From: Sulfuritalea sp.
Lineage (GTDB): Bacteria; Pseudomonadota; Gammaproteobacteria; Burkholderiales; Rhodocyclaceae
Direction of reading: 5' to 3'
Assembly (NCBI GenBank): GCA_016716965.1
Contig: JADJUP010000050.1
Coordinates: 62,001 to 126,000 of the forward strand
Length of the DNA stretch: 64,000 nt
In this document: positions 1 to 10,200 of the stretch, piece after piece
Numbering within the stretch: position 1 is the stretch's first letter
How the letters are laid out: every line of letters starts with the position of its first letter
Made by a program: the position numbers and the translations under genes
The notes under the pieces: generated by a model
The model's database searches: none
Told to the model about the DNA's origin: nothing
Seen by the model: the letters and a program-made list of their open reading frames with translations, nothing else

Positions 1-2
1 AT

Positions 3-3000
3 GCCTACGGTGAAGCCAGTCTGGTGGGAGTCGATGGCCTCACGATCAGTGGTTCGATCACCGTGCGGCTCAATAACTCCGGTCAGGCGCTCGACAAGTC
101 GATCATCCTGCCGTCAGACCCACTCGCGGCCGTCCCGGTTCACCTGAACGGCGAGGATGACGATGCGGATGGACTCATCGACGAGGCAGGTGAGCAGGCC
201 GCTATCCGGGTCAGGTTCAACTCCGCGGCGAAGACAGAGGAGTTTTCCGCCGGATTCAACGAAGCGGGCGAGATCGATCCGGATACGGCGGTGACCATCA
301 GCGCGGCCGGAATATTTACGGTGTCAGGGGCCGTATCTTTCACCCGCACGCCGACCGGCCGGATCAATGTCGACATGCCGCAGGCGTCGGTCGCCATTTC
401 GATCCCGAACCAGTCGGGAGGCCTGCAGGAAGCCTTCGGTATCTCCGGCGCCGCACGCTTCCACTTTGGCGGCCCCGAGGGCTTCCAGCTCGAGGACATC
501 CGAGTCAGCGGCTACTCCATTTTCGGCCAGGGAGCCACCATTGCTGCTCCTGCCTCGTCACTACGCGCGCCAACGGCCGATCTGGCCAACCCGACGGCAA
601 CATCCATCGTCAGCATCAATGACCTGAGCTACTTGGCCGTCACCTACCAGGATCCCAATCGTGTCGGCTTGAATGACGCCTCGATCCTCGATTCCGCCGC
701 CGAGTTCCTGGTCTCGGTGACGGGTGCCGGCGGCGTGTCGATTGTCGGGCTCACCGTGGATAACGCCGGCGTACTGAAGTCCGTCGATTCCACCAACGAC
801 CGGACCTTCCTCTACCCGATCCTGATGACGGATGCCTTCAAGGCAGCGGTGTCCACAACCGGCGTCACGGTGACCGTGACCTTTGTCAACGCGACCTGGT
901 CCGATGTGCGTGGTGCCAATGGTGCGGCCGAGGTCGAGCGCTTTACCCTCTACACGCCGGCGTTGGCCACCGCAGCGCCGTCCCCGCAACCGTATGCCAC
1001 GCTCGCAAGCCCGACCAATGGCGCGACGGCGAGCCTGCAGACCCTGAACGCCCAGCGCTACATCGACGTGATTTTCTTCAGCCCGACGGGGGCCGCGATC
1101 GACGCCGCGAGCATCGACGGAAGCGAGCTGAGAATCACCGGCGCCGGTGCGGCCAACCTTGCGAAGAACGCCGACGGCACCGTAATGGCCAGTGTGCTGA
1201 ATGTTTCCGGCAACACATACCGGTACCTGCTGACGCCGCGCGTGGGCGTGGACCCGAAAGACACCTTCGTTGCCGGCGAAGTCAGTGTCCAGATCGTCGC
1301 TGGAAGCTGGCGGGTGGGAACGGGCGACAGTGCGGTAAGCAACGTTCGTACGGACGAAGTCTTTACCATTTCCGCCTCGCTGCAAACCGCGGCTGCCGGA
1401 TCCAACGCCATCGCACTCGGTCCGCTATCCCTGGAAGGGCCGTCGCTTACCCTGGCGAAGACCCAGTTCAAGGATGGCAAGCTGATCCTTACGGTTGCCA
1501 TAGGTGTCGACGTGGCTTCCCTGAGTTTCGGCGGTGGCCAGAGCCAGTCCAGCAGCGGTATCACTGCGAAACTGACCGGATTGCTGGGCACCTTCGACAT
1601 CGCTGTCGATATCACGAAGGCGCTGGGCGCCATCACCGGCGGCGGCAACCTGCTCGAGGCCTTCAGCGTGCCGGGCAAGTTCGGCATCCAGATCGCCGGC
1701 CTTGCCATCGAGATACCCAATGCGCTCAAGGTTACCGGCAGCGGCATCATCTTCAACTGGGATCCGAATTATGACCCGGCGGAAAACGGTGGCGCGCGGC
1801 AGCGGTTGCTCGTCGTTCAGCAGGCGTCGATCACCTTCCCGGCGTTCGGCATAACAGGTCAGATCAATCCAAACGACGGAAGTCCGGGCCTGGTGGTCTA
1901 TACCGACGGTTTCGACATCGGCGAGGCGCAACTCATTTACAAGCCGGGCGCAACGGGGCCGAATGCCATGTCGCAGACCTCCGGTGCTACCGGCAAGATC
2001 GGCATTGCCGGTATCCTGGAATTCGACGACTTGCGCGTCGGCGTGACCAATTTCAAAGTCACCTTTGGCCAGGCCGTCGATTTCGACGGAACCATTTTCT
2101 TCGCGTCGGGTGGAGCCAAATTCCTGCCTGGCAAGCCGGTCTCGGCGATCATCAGCGACCGCCTCTCGGCCGAGCCACCCATCGCACCCAATGTGCCGGA
2201 TACCGAAGCCGTTCGAGTCGCCCTCGAGTTCGAGGACGGCAAGGTCAAGGGGCTGATCTTCCACGCTGACACGCTGCGCATTACCTTGGGCCCGGTTCTG
2301 ACGTTGACAGCGACAGATCTGCTGATCAACACATCTGCCGCAGCCAATGAGGAAATGGTCAGCTTCCGCTCGGTGGGCGCCGAGGTCACGATCGGCTCGC
2401 TGGTGCTGGGCGGTGAAGGTCGCAATTTCGCCTTCCTCGGCGACGGTACCTTTGTCACCAAGCCCGGCTTCGGCGTTTTCATCAGCGTAGGAGCGGCTAC
2501 CGGCGAGAGCTTCAAGTGGCCGACCTGGCTGCCGATCAAGATTACCGAAATCGGCATTACCTGGGCCGACATCCAGAACGATCCTTCCGATTTCGTCCTG
2601 ACTCTTTCGGCGTCAGTCACCGGCATCCAGGGCATGGCGGGGCTCGAGTTTTCGGGGGCGATCGAGGGCGTCAAGATCGACGTGGGCATGCTCCTGGCCG
2701 GACAGTTCCCGATCATCGACATCGCTTCGATCGGTGTCTCGCTCAAGGGCAATCTCTTCGGCGGAGAGATCAATGCGGGCCTGATCGGCGGGATCATCAA
2801 ACTCGACGCCGCCGGCGCCATCATCGATACCTTCGACACGACGACCCCGGTAGAGAAGCGCGTGTTCTTCATCGGTGTCGAGGGCGGCTTCGCCATGGCC
2901 GGCGTAGGGGGCTTCGGCATCAAGTTCGCGGTTTCCGAACTCGGTCCGCTCGGCGTGTATATCTTTGCCTCGGTGCCCGGTGGCATTGTGCTCGAACCGA

Positions 3001-6000
3001 ATACCGGCCTGGCGATCAACGACTTCTCGGCAGGCGTGGAGTTCTTCAAGACGCTGCCCTCGATCGACAAGCCGGAAGAACTGCGCGGTCCGGATTTCCA
3101 GTTGCCGACGGCCCAGTCAGCCGACCAGTGGCTCGCCGGCGTCAAGCAACAGGTGGTCAAGCAGTATCAGGCGATCCTGGCCGATCCGTCGAAGAACGGC
3201 TTTACCGCCGCGTTCACTTCGCCGATGCTGATCACAGGCGGCGCGAAGTTGTTCACGATCTACGCTTCGAAGGAGACCTTCAACGGCGAGGTCATCCTGC
3301 GTTTCAGCACCGACGGCAAGATCCTGATCATCGGCAAGCTCAACTTTGCCGCTGATAACCTGAGCATCTCCGCTCGGCTCTACGCCGATCTGTCAAAGAT
3401 CGCCGCTGGCGAAGCGACTGTGCTGTTCCTCGCCGACATTCCCGACCAGGTGCAGTTGCTCACCATTGATGGTCGCTTGAAGATGGGCTTCCGCAACCCG
3501 AATACGGGCGAGGAAGCCAGTTTCACGGTCGTCGATCCCAAGACCGGGAAGCCTTATGCGCGGTTGATAGGCCCGTCCGAAGGCGGTGTCATCGGCACTG
3601 GCACGCTCACAGGCCGTGGCTATCTGGTGGTCGACATACCGGCCGGCGTGGCGGGCGCCGTGCTCGACGTAGACTCCGTGACCGACCTTGCGCCGGAGTT
3701 CAAGCTGGCGGCCAATAGCCCTGTCACGCTTGACAACACGCAGGCGCCCGTACTGGTGGATGGCAAGTTCTGGTTCTGGGTGAATGGCGATGCCGATGAG
3801 GCAGGGCCCATCACCATCATCTGGCTGAAAGAGACCTGGTCGTACACGTCCTCCGAAGGCCTCGAGGTGTTCTATGCCGGTGGCGCCTACCAGGACGCGG
3901 ACAACGTCTGGCAGGCCGAGTCGGTCAGCACGGTAGCCACCATCCCGGTATTCATGGTTCCCTATCTCGATGTCCGCCTGGTGCCCTCCGCCAGTGGCGA
4001 GATCGACGACGCCGCCCTGCAGAGCTTCGCTACCAGCGGGGCGACGCTGTTCCGCAAGGATGCCGTCGATCCGATCTCGAAACTTGCCGACAACGTCGGG
4101 CAGAAGTCCTGGATTTCACTGGGCGATGGCAAGGTCAGGCTCTTCTTCAAGACCGCCGAACCTGCAACGCCGGGCGTCGACAATTTCAAGGCGGGCGTCT
4201 ATACGCTGACCGTCGCCGCAGGATGGCAGGACTCTTCCGGCGCCGCCAGCGGCAGCAGCCAGAGCTTCTCGTTCGAACTCGTCGATCCGGAGGCCGAAGT
4301 GGTCGGGCCTTTCAGTACCAACCGGCCAGCGGTGGATGTCCATGTCGCGAACGCGCGAGGCGAATTCATCGACGTGACCTTCAAGGCGACGCCGGGTGCC
4401 GCGCTCGACTATGAATCGATTCTCGATGCCGGCCAGGAGTTCTCCTTTACGGTCGGCGGCATCACGGTGAATGGTGCTCCAGTCCCGATCGCGATCGTCA
4501 TTGGAGAGGACGGTTCCGCGAGCTATGTCGAGCTTCTCCAGGGCAGCATGAGCGACAGCGACTGGTACACCCACCTGGCCAACGAAGGCATCACCCAGTT
4601 CCGCTACACGATCACCTCCGGCGACTTCGAGCCGGCCAACATGGAAATCGAGTTCGCGGAGTATGCTGGCCAGGCGGGCTGGCGCGATAGCTCCGGCAAC
4701 AAGTCGGTGCAGGACCTGGAGACCCGCAAGTTCTCGATCGAGGGCCCGACCGTACAACTCGTTTCGCCGGGTGCCAGCGGTCAGATCGACATCGGGGCGC
4801 TGATCGGGCGTGGCTTCATCGACGTCACCTGGACCGTCACCGTGACCGATTACCAGCTCGATGTCGCGTCGATCACGGATCTCGGCGCGGAATTCACGCT
4901 GAGCGGTCCCGGATTGGGCACGGTCAAGCTCGACAGCGGTCAGGCACCGGTCCGTCTCGACACTACCCCTGACAGCAGCTACACCTTCCGCTACTGGATC
5001 TCCGGAGCCTTTGCGGCATCGTCAGAAGTCGGCGCTGACGACACGGTAACTCTCGAACTGATCGAGGGAAGCTGGTCGCTCAAGGCCGACAACCATCCGA
5101 CGCCAACGGCGACGACCGTCAATCTGACCAGTTCGCAATGGCTCACCGTCAACTTCGACAACGTTCCCGCCGGCTTCCGGATCGATCCTGCCTCGATCAC
5201 CGATCTCGCCGCCGAGTTCGCTCTGGGTACTTATACCGGGCAAAACGCCGCGAAGAACGGCACCGGCACCATTGCTCTGGTGGCCAACGTCGCGCCGCAG
5301 CGTATCGGCGAAACCAACACCTACCGCTTCCGCGTGGCGGGAAATTTTGCCGCCGACGGAACGCAAAGCGTGACCCTGAACTATGTCGATGAATCCTGGT
5401 CCTTCATTGCCGGTTCGGCCGATGGCGTCAGCGCGGTCTGGACGGAATCCGCACCTGCCAGTGATACCGTGGATGCGACGCTCCTGGCGAACGCCAGTGA
5501 AAGCTATATCGACATCGCACTGACGCCGTCGGTCCAGATTGATCCGACCGCCGACGCCTACATCATCACCACGATCCCGACCGCCGCACAGATCACGCTG
5601 AGCGGCAATGGAATCAACGGTCCGCCTGCCAATCCTTTCGCTACCCTGTCCGCTACCTCGCTTGGCAACGGCGTCTATCGCTATTACGTCGACACCGCCG
5701 ACTTCCAGGTCAGTGGCAACGGCACGGTGGTGGTCACGGTCGCGGCTGGCGCGGTACAGGACGACAGCCGCATCGGCGCCGCCACGACCGATACGCCGAG
5801 CCGGGCAACCACCCACTCCTTCACCGTGCAGGGCACCACCGTCAGCGTTACCGGCCCCGCCGATGGCGGTCTGATCGGCATGGCGTCGCTGAACGATCGC
5901 GGCTTCCTCGATGTCACCTTCGGCTTCCCCGCAGGCAAGGTACTCGACCTCGACAGCATCTATGACCTCGATGCTGAATTCAGCATCGATCCCGCCGCCG

Positions 6001-6842
6001 GACATTCGATCCGCCTCGACGGGACCCAGGCACCGGTCCTGATCAACCAATCCGGCAACACCTATACCTTCCGCTACTTCACGCTCGGCAAACATGCCAG
6101 CGGAGCGGTCACCCTTACCCTGCTCAGCGGCGAAATCGGCTTCGCCGACGGCAGCGTGAGCGCTGCAACGGATTCCCTGGTCGTTGCCGCTCCGGCCACC
6201 GCCAACGTCAGCTACATCGACATCCGCTTCCAACCGACCACCGGCTTCGTGCTGGACGTTGAATCGATCACCGATGCCGGTGCGGAATTCGTGCTGGGCG
6301 GCGCAGGCGCAGGAGTGGCGTTCGCCGCTGTCAATCTCCCGGTGCTGCGCCTGACCAGCAGCAACACCTTCCGCTACTTCCTGTCCGGGGACTTTGATGG
6401 CGGCGAGGCCACAGTGGCCTTCATCGCCAATTCCGTGTTCTCCGTCGCCGTGGATGTTCCCGGGCAGGTCGATGCCGATGGCACGGGTGGCATCGTCGAC
6501 GTTGCCGGCGCGATCGGCAATCTGGTCGCGAACGAACGTTTCACGGTGGTCATGCTTACCGCGACGCTGGCCGATCCGGTGCTTGGCTCAAGCACCGATG
6601 CCGACCTGCTCAACAATCGCGGCTACTTCGATGTCGATTTCCTCGCCATTCCGCTGCCGTCCGGCGCAGACAGCATCGACCTGGCGAGCATTACCGATCT
6701 CGACCCCGAGTTCACCGTCGTTGTCTCCGGCAGTGATTCCTTCGCGCTCGACAACAGCCAGGCGCCGGTTCGGATCGGTGAAACCGGTGCCAAGTTCCGC
6801 TACTGGTATACCGGAAGCTTTACCGCCGGCACCTTGAACTGA
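3..6842 (+). CDS. Giant repeat-rich surface/secreted protein, first visible part (5' partial, ends at a frameshift)
   Basis: The frame is open from the left edge, so the gene starts outside the window; an internal GTG at 24 is not a convincing start because no ribosome site or signal peptide accompanies it. The 2,280 or so visible codons hold two immunoglobulin-like repeats (601-1380), a long beta-rich amphipathic region (1425-3560), then a tandem array of the same repeat type (3600 on). One calcium-loop-like segment, rich in Asp with the core DADGLIDEAGE, lies near 150-194. The frame stops at TGA 6840-6842 in the middle of a repeat, and the rest of that repeat continues without a gap in the next frame (entry 6839-47674). 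I therefore read both as one gene with an indel. No cysteines and many Gly, Ala, Thr, Val and Asp fit an exported beta-rich protein. No enzyme domain was recognised, and function is unknown beyond a likely adhesin or surface role. Confidence 0.85.
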   Translation, partial: AYGEASLVGVDGLTISGSITVRLNNSGQALDKSIILPSDPLAAVPVHLNGEDDDADGLIDEAGEQAAIRVRFNSAAKTEEFSAGFNEAGEIDPDTAVTISAAGIFTVSGAVSFTRTPTGRINVDMPQASVAISIPNQSGGLQEAFGISGAARFHFGGPEGFQLEDIRVSGYSIFGQGATIAAPASSLRAPTADLANPTATSIVSINDLSYLAVTYQDPNRVGLNDASILDSAAEFLVSVTGAGGVSIVGLTVDNAGVLKSVDSTNDRTFLYPILMTDAFKAAVSTTGVTVTVTFVNATWSDVRGANGAAEVERFTLYTPALATAAPSPQPYATLASPTNGATASLQTLNAQRYIDVIFFSPTGAAIDAASIDGSELRITGAGAANLAKNADGTVMASVLNVSGNTYRYLLTPRVGVDPKDTFVAGEVSVQIVAGSWRVGTGDSAVSNVRTDEVFTISASLQTAAAGSNAIALGPLSLEGPSLTLAKTQFKDGKLILTVAIGVDVASLSFGGGQSQSSSGITAKLTGLLGTFDIAVDITKALGAITGGGNLLEAFSVPGKFGIQIAGLAIEIPNALKVTGSGIIFNWDPNYDPAENGGARQRLLVVQQASITFPAFGITGQINPNDGSPGLVVYTDGFDIGEAQLIYKPGATGPNAMSQTSGATGKIGIAGILEFDDLRVGVTNFKVTFGQAVDFDGTIFFASGGAKFLPGKPVSAIISDRLSAEPPIAPNVPDTEAVRVALEFEDGKVKGLIFHADTLRITLGPVLTLTATDLLINTSAAANEEMVSFRSVGAEVTIGSLVLGGEGRNFAFLGDGTFVTKPGFGVFISVGAATGESFKWPTWLPIKITEIGITWADIQNDPSDFVLTLSASVTGIQGMAGLEFSGAIEGVKIDVGMLLAGQFPIIDIASIGVSLKGNLFGGEINAGLIGGIIKLDAAGAIIDTFDTTTPVEKRVFFIGVEGGFAMAGVGGFGIKFAVSELGPLGVYIFASVPGGIVLEPNTGLAINDFSAGVEFFKTLPSIDKPEELRGPDFQLPTAQSADQWLAGVKQQVVKQYQAILADPSKNGFTAAFTSPMLITGGAKLFTIYASKETFNGEVILRFSTDGKILIIGKLNFAADNLSISARLYADLSKIAAGEATVLFLADIPDQVQLLTIDGRLKMGFRNPNTGEEASFTVVDPKTGKPYARLIGPSEGGVIGTGTLTGRGYLVVDIPAGVAGAVLDVDSVTDLAPEFKLAANSPVTLDNTQAPVLVDGKFWFWVNGDADEAGPITIIWLKETWSYTSSEGLEVFYAGGAYQDADNVWQAESVSTVATIPVFMVPYLDVRLVPSASGEIDDAALQSFATSGATLFRKDAVDPISKLADNVGQKSWISLGDGKVRLFFKTAEPATPGVDNFKAGVYTLTVAAGWQDSSGAASGSSQSFSFELVDPEAEVVGPFSTNRPAVDVHVANARGEFIDVTFKATPGAALDYESILDAGQEFSFTVGGITVNGAPVPIAIVIGEDGSASYVELLQGSMSDSDWYTHLANEGITQFRYTITSGDFEPANMEIEFAEYAGQAGWRDSSGNKSVQDLETRKFSIEGPTVQLVSPGASGQIDIGALIGRGFIDVTWTVTVTDYQLDVASITDLGAEFTLSGPGLGTVKLDSGQAPVRLDTTPDSSYTFRYWISGAFAASSEVGADDTVTLELIEGSWSLKADNHPTPTATTVNLTSSQWLTVNFDNVPAGFRIDPASITDLAAEFALGTYTGQNAAKNGTGTIALVANVAPQRIGETNTYRFRVAGNFAADGTQSVTLNYVDESWSFIAGSADGVSAVWTESAPASDTVDATLLANASESYIDIALTPSVQIDPTADAYIITTIPTAAQITLSGNGINGPPANPFATLSATSLGNGVYRYYVDTADFQVSGNGTVVVTVAAGAVQDDSRIGAATTDTPSRATTHSFTVQGTTVSVTGPADGGLIGMASLNDRGFLDVTFGFPAGKVLDLDSIYDLDAEFSIDPAAGHSIRLDGTQAPVLINQSGNTYTFRYFTLGKHASGAVTLTLLSGEIGFADGSVSAATDSLVVAAPATANVSYIDIRFQPTTGFVLDVESITDAGAEFVLGGAGAGVAFAAVNLPVLRLTSSNTFRYFLSGDFDGGEATVAFIANSVFSVAVDVPGQVDADGTGGIVDVAGAIGNLVANERFTVVMLTATLADPVLGSSTDADLLNNRGYFDVDFLAIPLPSGADSIDLASITDLDPEFTVVVSGSDSFALDNSQAPVRIGETGAKFRYWYTGSFTAGTLN
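601..1380 (+). repeat. Two immunoglobulin-like repeats (class A) of the giant protein
   Basis: Two units, at about 625-910 and 1045-1325, share the pattern aromatic-[IL]-[DA]-V-x-[FY], then a spaced D-x-x-S-I-x-D/G, then E-F/L with alternating strand residues, then [FY]-x-Y and a closing V-x-V-x-[FI]-V-x-[AG]-x-W. The same pattern recurs about ten times at 3600-7270. It resembles bacterial immunoglobulin-like or cadherin-like adhesin modules. Confidence 0.65.
1425..3560 (+). other. Beta-rich amphipathic region I of the giant protein
   Basis: About 710 residues with no RTX or class A repeats. The sequence is made of alternating hydrophobic/polar strands joined by Gly-rich turns (for example G-I-A-G-L-E/I-x-I and G-A-x-F-x-P-G-K-P patterns), with no transmembrane helix. 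A short helical stretch lies near 3090-3190 (Q-W-L-A-G-V-K-Q-Q-V-V-K-Q-Y). A related region returns at 7331-10209. It could be a long beta-solenoid or groove; I recognise no named family. Confidence 0.5.
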
Positions 6843-7270
6843 CGCTGATCGCGGGCAGCTTCGATTACCTCGACGCGGCAAGTGCCGCCACGCCGAACGA
6901 AGCGGGAGCGCTGCCGGACGTCGTTGTCGCCGCTGCGACCAACAGCACCTGGGTCGACGTGCGTTACACCACTGCCGGTGGTGTGGCGCTCGACAGTGTC
7001 AGCTTCGAGGATGCCGCGCGAGAATTCACGCTCGCGGGTACGGGGCTGGGCGGCCAGAACGGCGTCGCCTTGCTCGCGGGTGTCGCCCCCACGCGCCTGG
7101 CCAGTAGCGCCGACGAGATCGACAACGACGGCGACGGCATTGTCGACGAAGCCGACGAAACGGTTTATCGCTACTACGTCAGTCGCGGTTTCGTCGAAGG
7201 TTCGGTGGCGGTTACCTTTACCGGCGCGAACTGGTCCGACAAGGACGGCAACCCTGGGCAGGATGCGACG
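3600..7270 (+). repeat. Array of about ten immunoglobulin-like repeats (class A)
   Basis: Units start near 3615, 3961, 4366, 4813, 5139, 5503, 5899, 6211, 6619 and 6950. The core signature is G/S-[FYW]-[ILF]-D-[VI]-x-[FWL], followed by L-D-x-x-S-I-T-D-[LA]-x-x-E-F, then Q-A-P-V-x-[IL], [YF]-R-[YF]-[WF], and a last strand ending in a Trp or Phe. Unit length is about 90-135 residues. The frameshift at 6839 falls in the ninth unit. The tenth unit carries an inserted calcium-loop-like segment (D-N-D-G-D-G-I-V-D-E-A-D-E, about 7121-7159). Confidence 0.75.
6828..6850 (+). other. Frameshift site inside the giant gene
   Basis: The upstream frame reads G-T-L-N then TGA (6840-6842). The frame starting at CTG 6839 continues L-T-L-I-A-G-S-F-D-Y-L, which completes the strand pattern seen at the same place in sister repeats (for example S-V-T-L-N-Y-V-D-E-S-W-S-F near 5370-5405). 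One missing base, such as a C after AAC, explains the break. There is no X-XXY-YYZ slippery heptamer here, so programmed -1 frameshifting looks unlikely. It is either an assembly indel or a real mutation. Confidence 0.8.
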
Positions 7271-10200
7271 CAGGCCTTCCAGGTCATCACGACGCTCAAG
7301 CAGGACAACGGGCAGGGCGGACAGTCGGTCGGCAAGGTCTTCTTCATCGAAATTTCCGGCGGCATCAAGCTCCAGGGCCTCGGCTTCACCGACGAACCGA
7401 TCATCGACATCCGCGGCGGCGTCACCCTCGAAATCGGCATGTTCGTGCTGTCGAACGGCGGCACGGTCGCGCGCTTCACTCTCGATGCCAACGGCACGAT
7501 AAAGATCATCAAGCTCGGCAACATCGGTTCGGCCGCTGCGCGCTTCGTGCTGCAGGCTGGTGGCACCGTGTCCGGCTTGCCCGAACTTTGGGGTGTGGCG
7601 AAAATCCAGGCCAACCTCGACTTCCTGAAAAACTACGGGATATTCGTCGAAGGCAGCGCGATGCTGCAGCTCAACACAACCTCGACGCCAAAGACCGAAA
7701 CCATCTCGCTTGAGGGCATTCCTGGCGACGTCATCCAGAAGAACCTGACCTCTACCATCGGCCTCAGCGGCTTGTCGACCTCCGTTCTCGGCGAAGTGAC
7801 CCTGCCGACGGCCTGGACTGCGGATCTGACTACGGCCCTAAGTGTCGTTGACTTCGACCTCGGCACCGACGGCATCCAGTACAAGGACAAGACCGATGGT
7901 TCGGTGAAGACGATAGACCTCGCCGGCGCCAAGGTGCAGACAGTCATCCGCGGCCAGCAATACAAGATCATCACCCGCGATGCGGCGGATGCGACCAAGT
8001 TCGGCCCGACCTACTTCCTCAAGTTCGATACCACGGACAACAAGTTCGATCTCCTGGCTGAGGGCCAGACATTCGAGCTGCCTGCCGAATCCTTCTCCAT
8101 CGAGATCGTCGGTTCGTTGAAGATCAAGGAAAACGGCTCGTCAGACGAGAATGCCGACGATGCGGTGCGCCTGTTCGGTGGCTTCTTCCTGCGCATCACG
8201 CCGGATCGCTTCGAGATCTTCGTTCAGGCCGAAGCCGAGATACCGGTACTGGGGCTCAACGGCAAGGCGGTCGGACTGATCATCCTCGACGCCGACTTTA
8301 CCAGCCCGGGCCTGCCCGGCATCGCGATGATGCTCAACCTCGAACTGAGCCTCGGCCCGACGCCGGATGGCCCGGAGGGTGGCGGGCAGACCTCGGCACT
8401 GGACGGCATCTTCGAGTTGCGCGGCTCGGTGAAGGTGTCGCTCAACACGACACTGCGCGAGCAGGTGTTCGAGATTCCGCAAAGCTTCCTCGACCTGCTG
8501 CCGGACGACGCACCGACCACGGTCACGGTCTACGCCGCGGCGCCGGAGATCGACGGCAGCAAGCGCGAGGGGGTGCCGCCCGAGTTCTACATTTCCGCCA
8601 ACATCCAGGGCAGCATCAAGCTGTTCGATACGATCACGCTAACCGGTTTCATCTCCTTCACGGCGGCCACTGACGTCAACCTGAATGCCTACGTGCGCAT
8701 CGCCGGCGCGGTGAGCGTGAACATCGAGTTCCTCGGTGCGCTTTCGGGCAGCCTCGATCTGCAGTTTTATACCAACCTTGACGGCGAAGGCCCCGGCATC
8801 ATGGGTCGGGTACAACTCGCGCGTACCACCAGCGGCCCGCTGTTGGGGATCATCGACATCAGCGGCCAGTTCCTGCTCGAGTTCAACTCCTATTCGTCGG
8901 CGAAGACGATCACCAGCTTCCAGACCAACCGCGAGCAAAACTCGAACTACTCCGGCTCACAGCCGGACATACTCGCGACAGATCCGGATACCGGCTTCTT
9001 CGTCTTTGGCGACATCACCATCGATCCTGGTATCCGCCTTGTGCTGCAGGGCATGCTGAAGATCGGCAGTGCGGTCGAGATCAGCGGTCGCTTCGAGTTT
9101 ACGTTCAGCCCGAACCCGTTCGCGATCGATATCAGGGCGCAGGCCAAGATGAAGTTGCTGGGTATCGGCCAGTTCGACATCGATGCCGTGTTCCGCCTCG
9201 ACGTCGATGGTTTTACTGTTTACGCAAACCTAAGCCTGCAGGCGGGCTTCGGCGGCGACATCGGCCTGTCGTTCGAGGCGGGCGCGACGCTGGAGCTCTA
9301 TGTCGGGCCGCTGCAGCAGAAGATACTTACCAAGGCGGACGGAACGCAGGTCACCGTCAAGGCCGGCTTCAAGCTCAATATCAACGGCACGGTGACCTTC
9401 CTCGGCTTTGCCTCCGCTTCGGGCAGCGTCACGATCACGCTGCAGCGCGATGTCTTCTCCATCGAGTTCGACATCGCGATCGCGCTCGGTCCGATCACGG
9501 TGGCGGCGAAGGGTGGTGCGGCGATCTATACCGACAACAAGCCCGGCCTGGCGTTGCTGCTCGACGTCAGCATCGACGCCAACATGTTCGAGGTGATCAA
9601 GATCAAGGCCTCGGGCAAGCTGCAATTGAATACCACGGGCGCAGCGCGGACGCTATCGGGCGTAACCATGCAGGCCGGCAGCTTCCTGATCGCGCTGAAC
9701 GGCGAGGTTAAGTTCCTCGAAGTCCTCAAGTTCCAGGCCGGGTTCGTGCTGGAAGTCGGTTATGAAGGTGTCGGTTCGTGGCGGGTTGCCTTCAACGCCC
9801 GCATGGACTTCTTCGGCCTGATGACGGTACAGGCTACGGGAAGCTTCAACTACAAGGGCTATTTCGACATTTCCCTCGACGGCGAACTCGTGCTCGGCAC
9901 CCGCAGCTTCGGACTTGTCGCCAACCTGCACTTCCGCGTCGCCTTCGGCGAGCGTGATGTGATCGGAACGCCCGGCCTCACCGAGTACTTCTTCCTCGTC
10001 GAGTTCTCCGGCGGCGCGAGCCTGCGGGCCTTCGGCATCACGTTTGCCGGGGTCGACATCGGCGCCAGTATCACGGCCTCGGGCGAGGGCAGGGTGCCGC
10101 TGGTGGCGAGTGCGCATGCCTCCGTCAAGATCCTGTTCGTGCGGATCAGCGTGTCGATGAGCTTCACGATCGGCTACATCGAATTGCCGAAGAAGGTCTA

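Noticed and set aside
6836..6845. Programmed -1 ribosomal frameshift at the giant gene break
   Set aside because: No slippery heptamer and no clear downstream structure; an indel is simpler.
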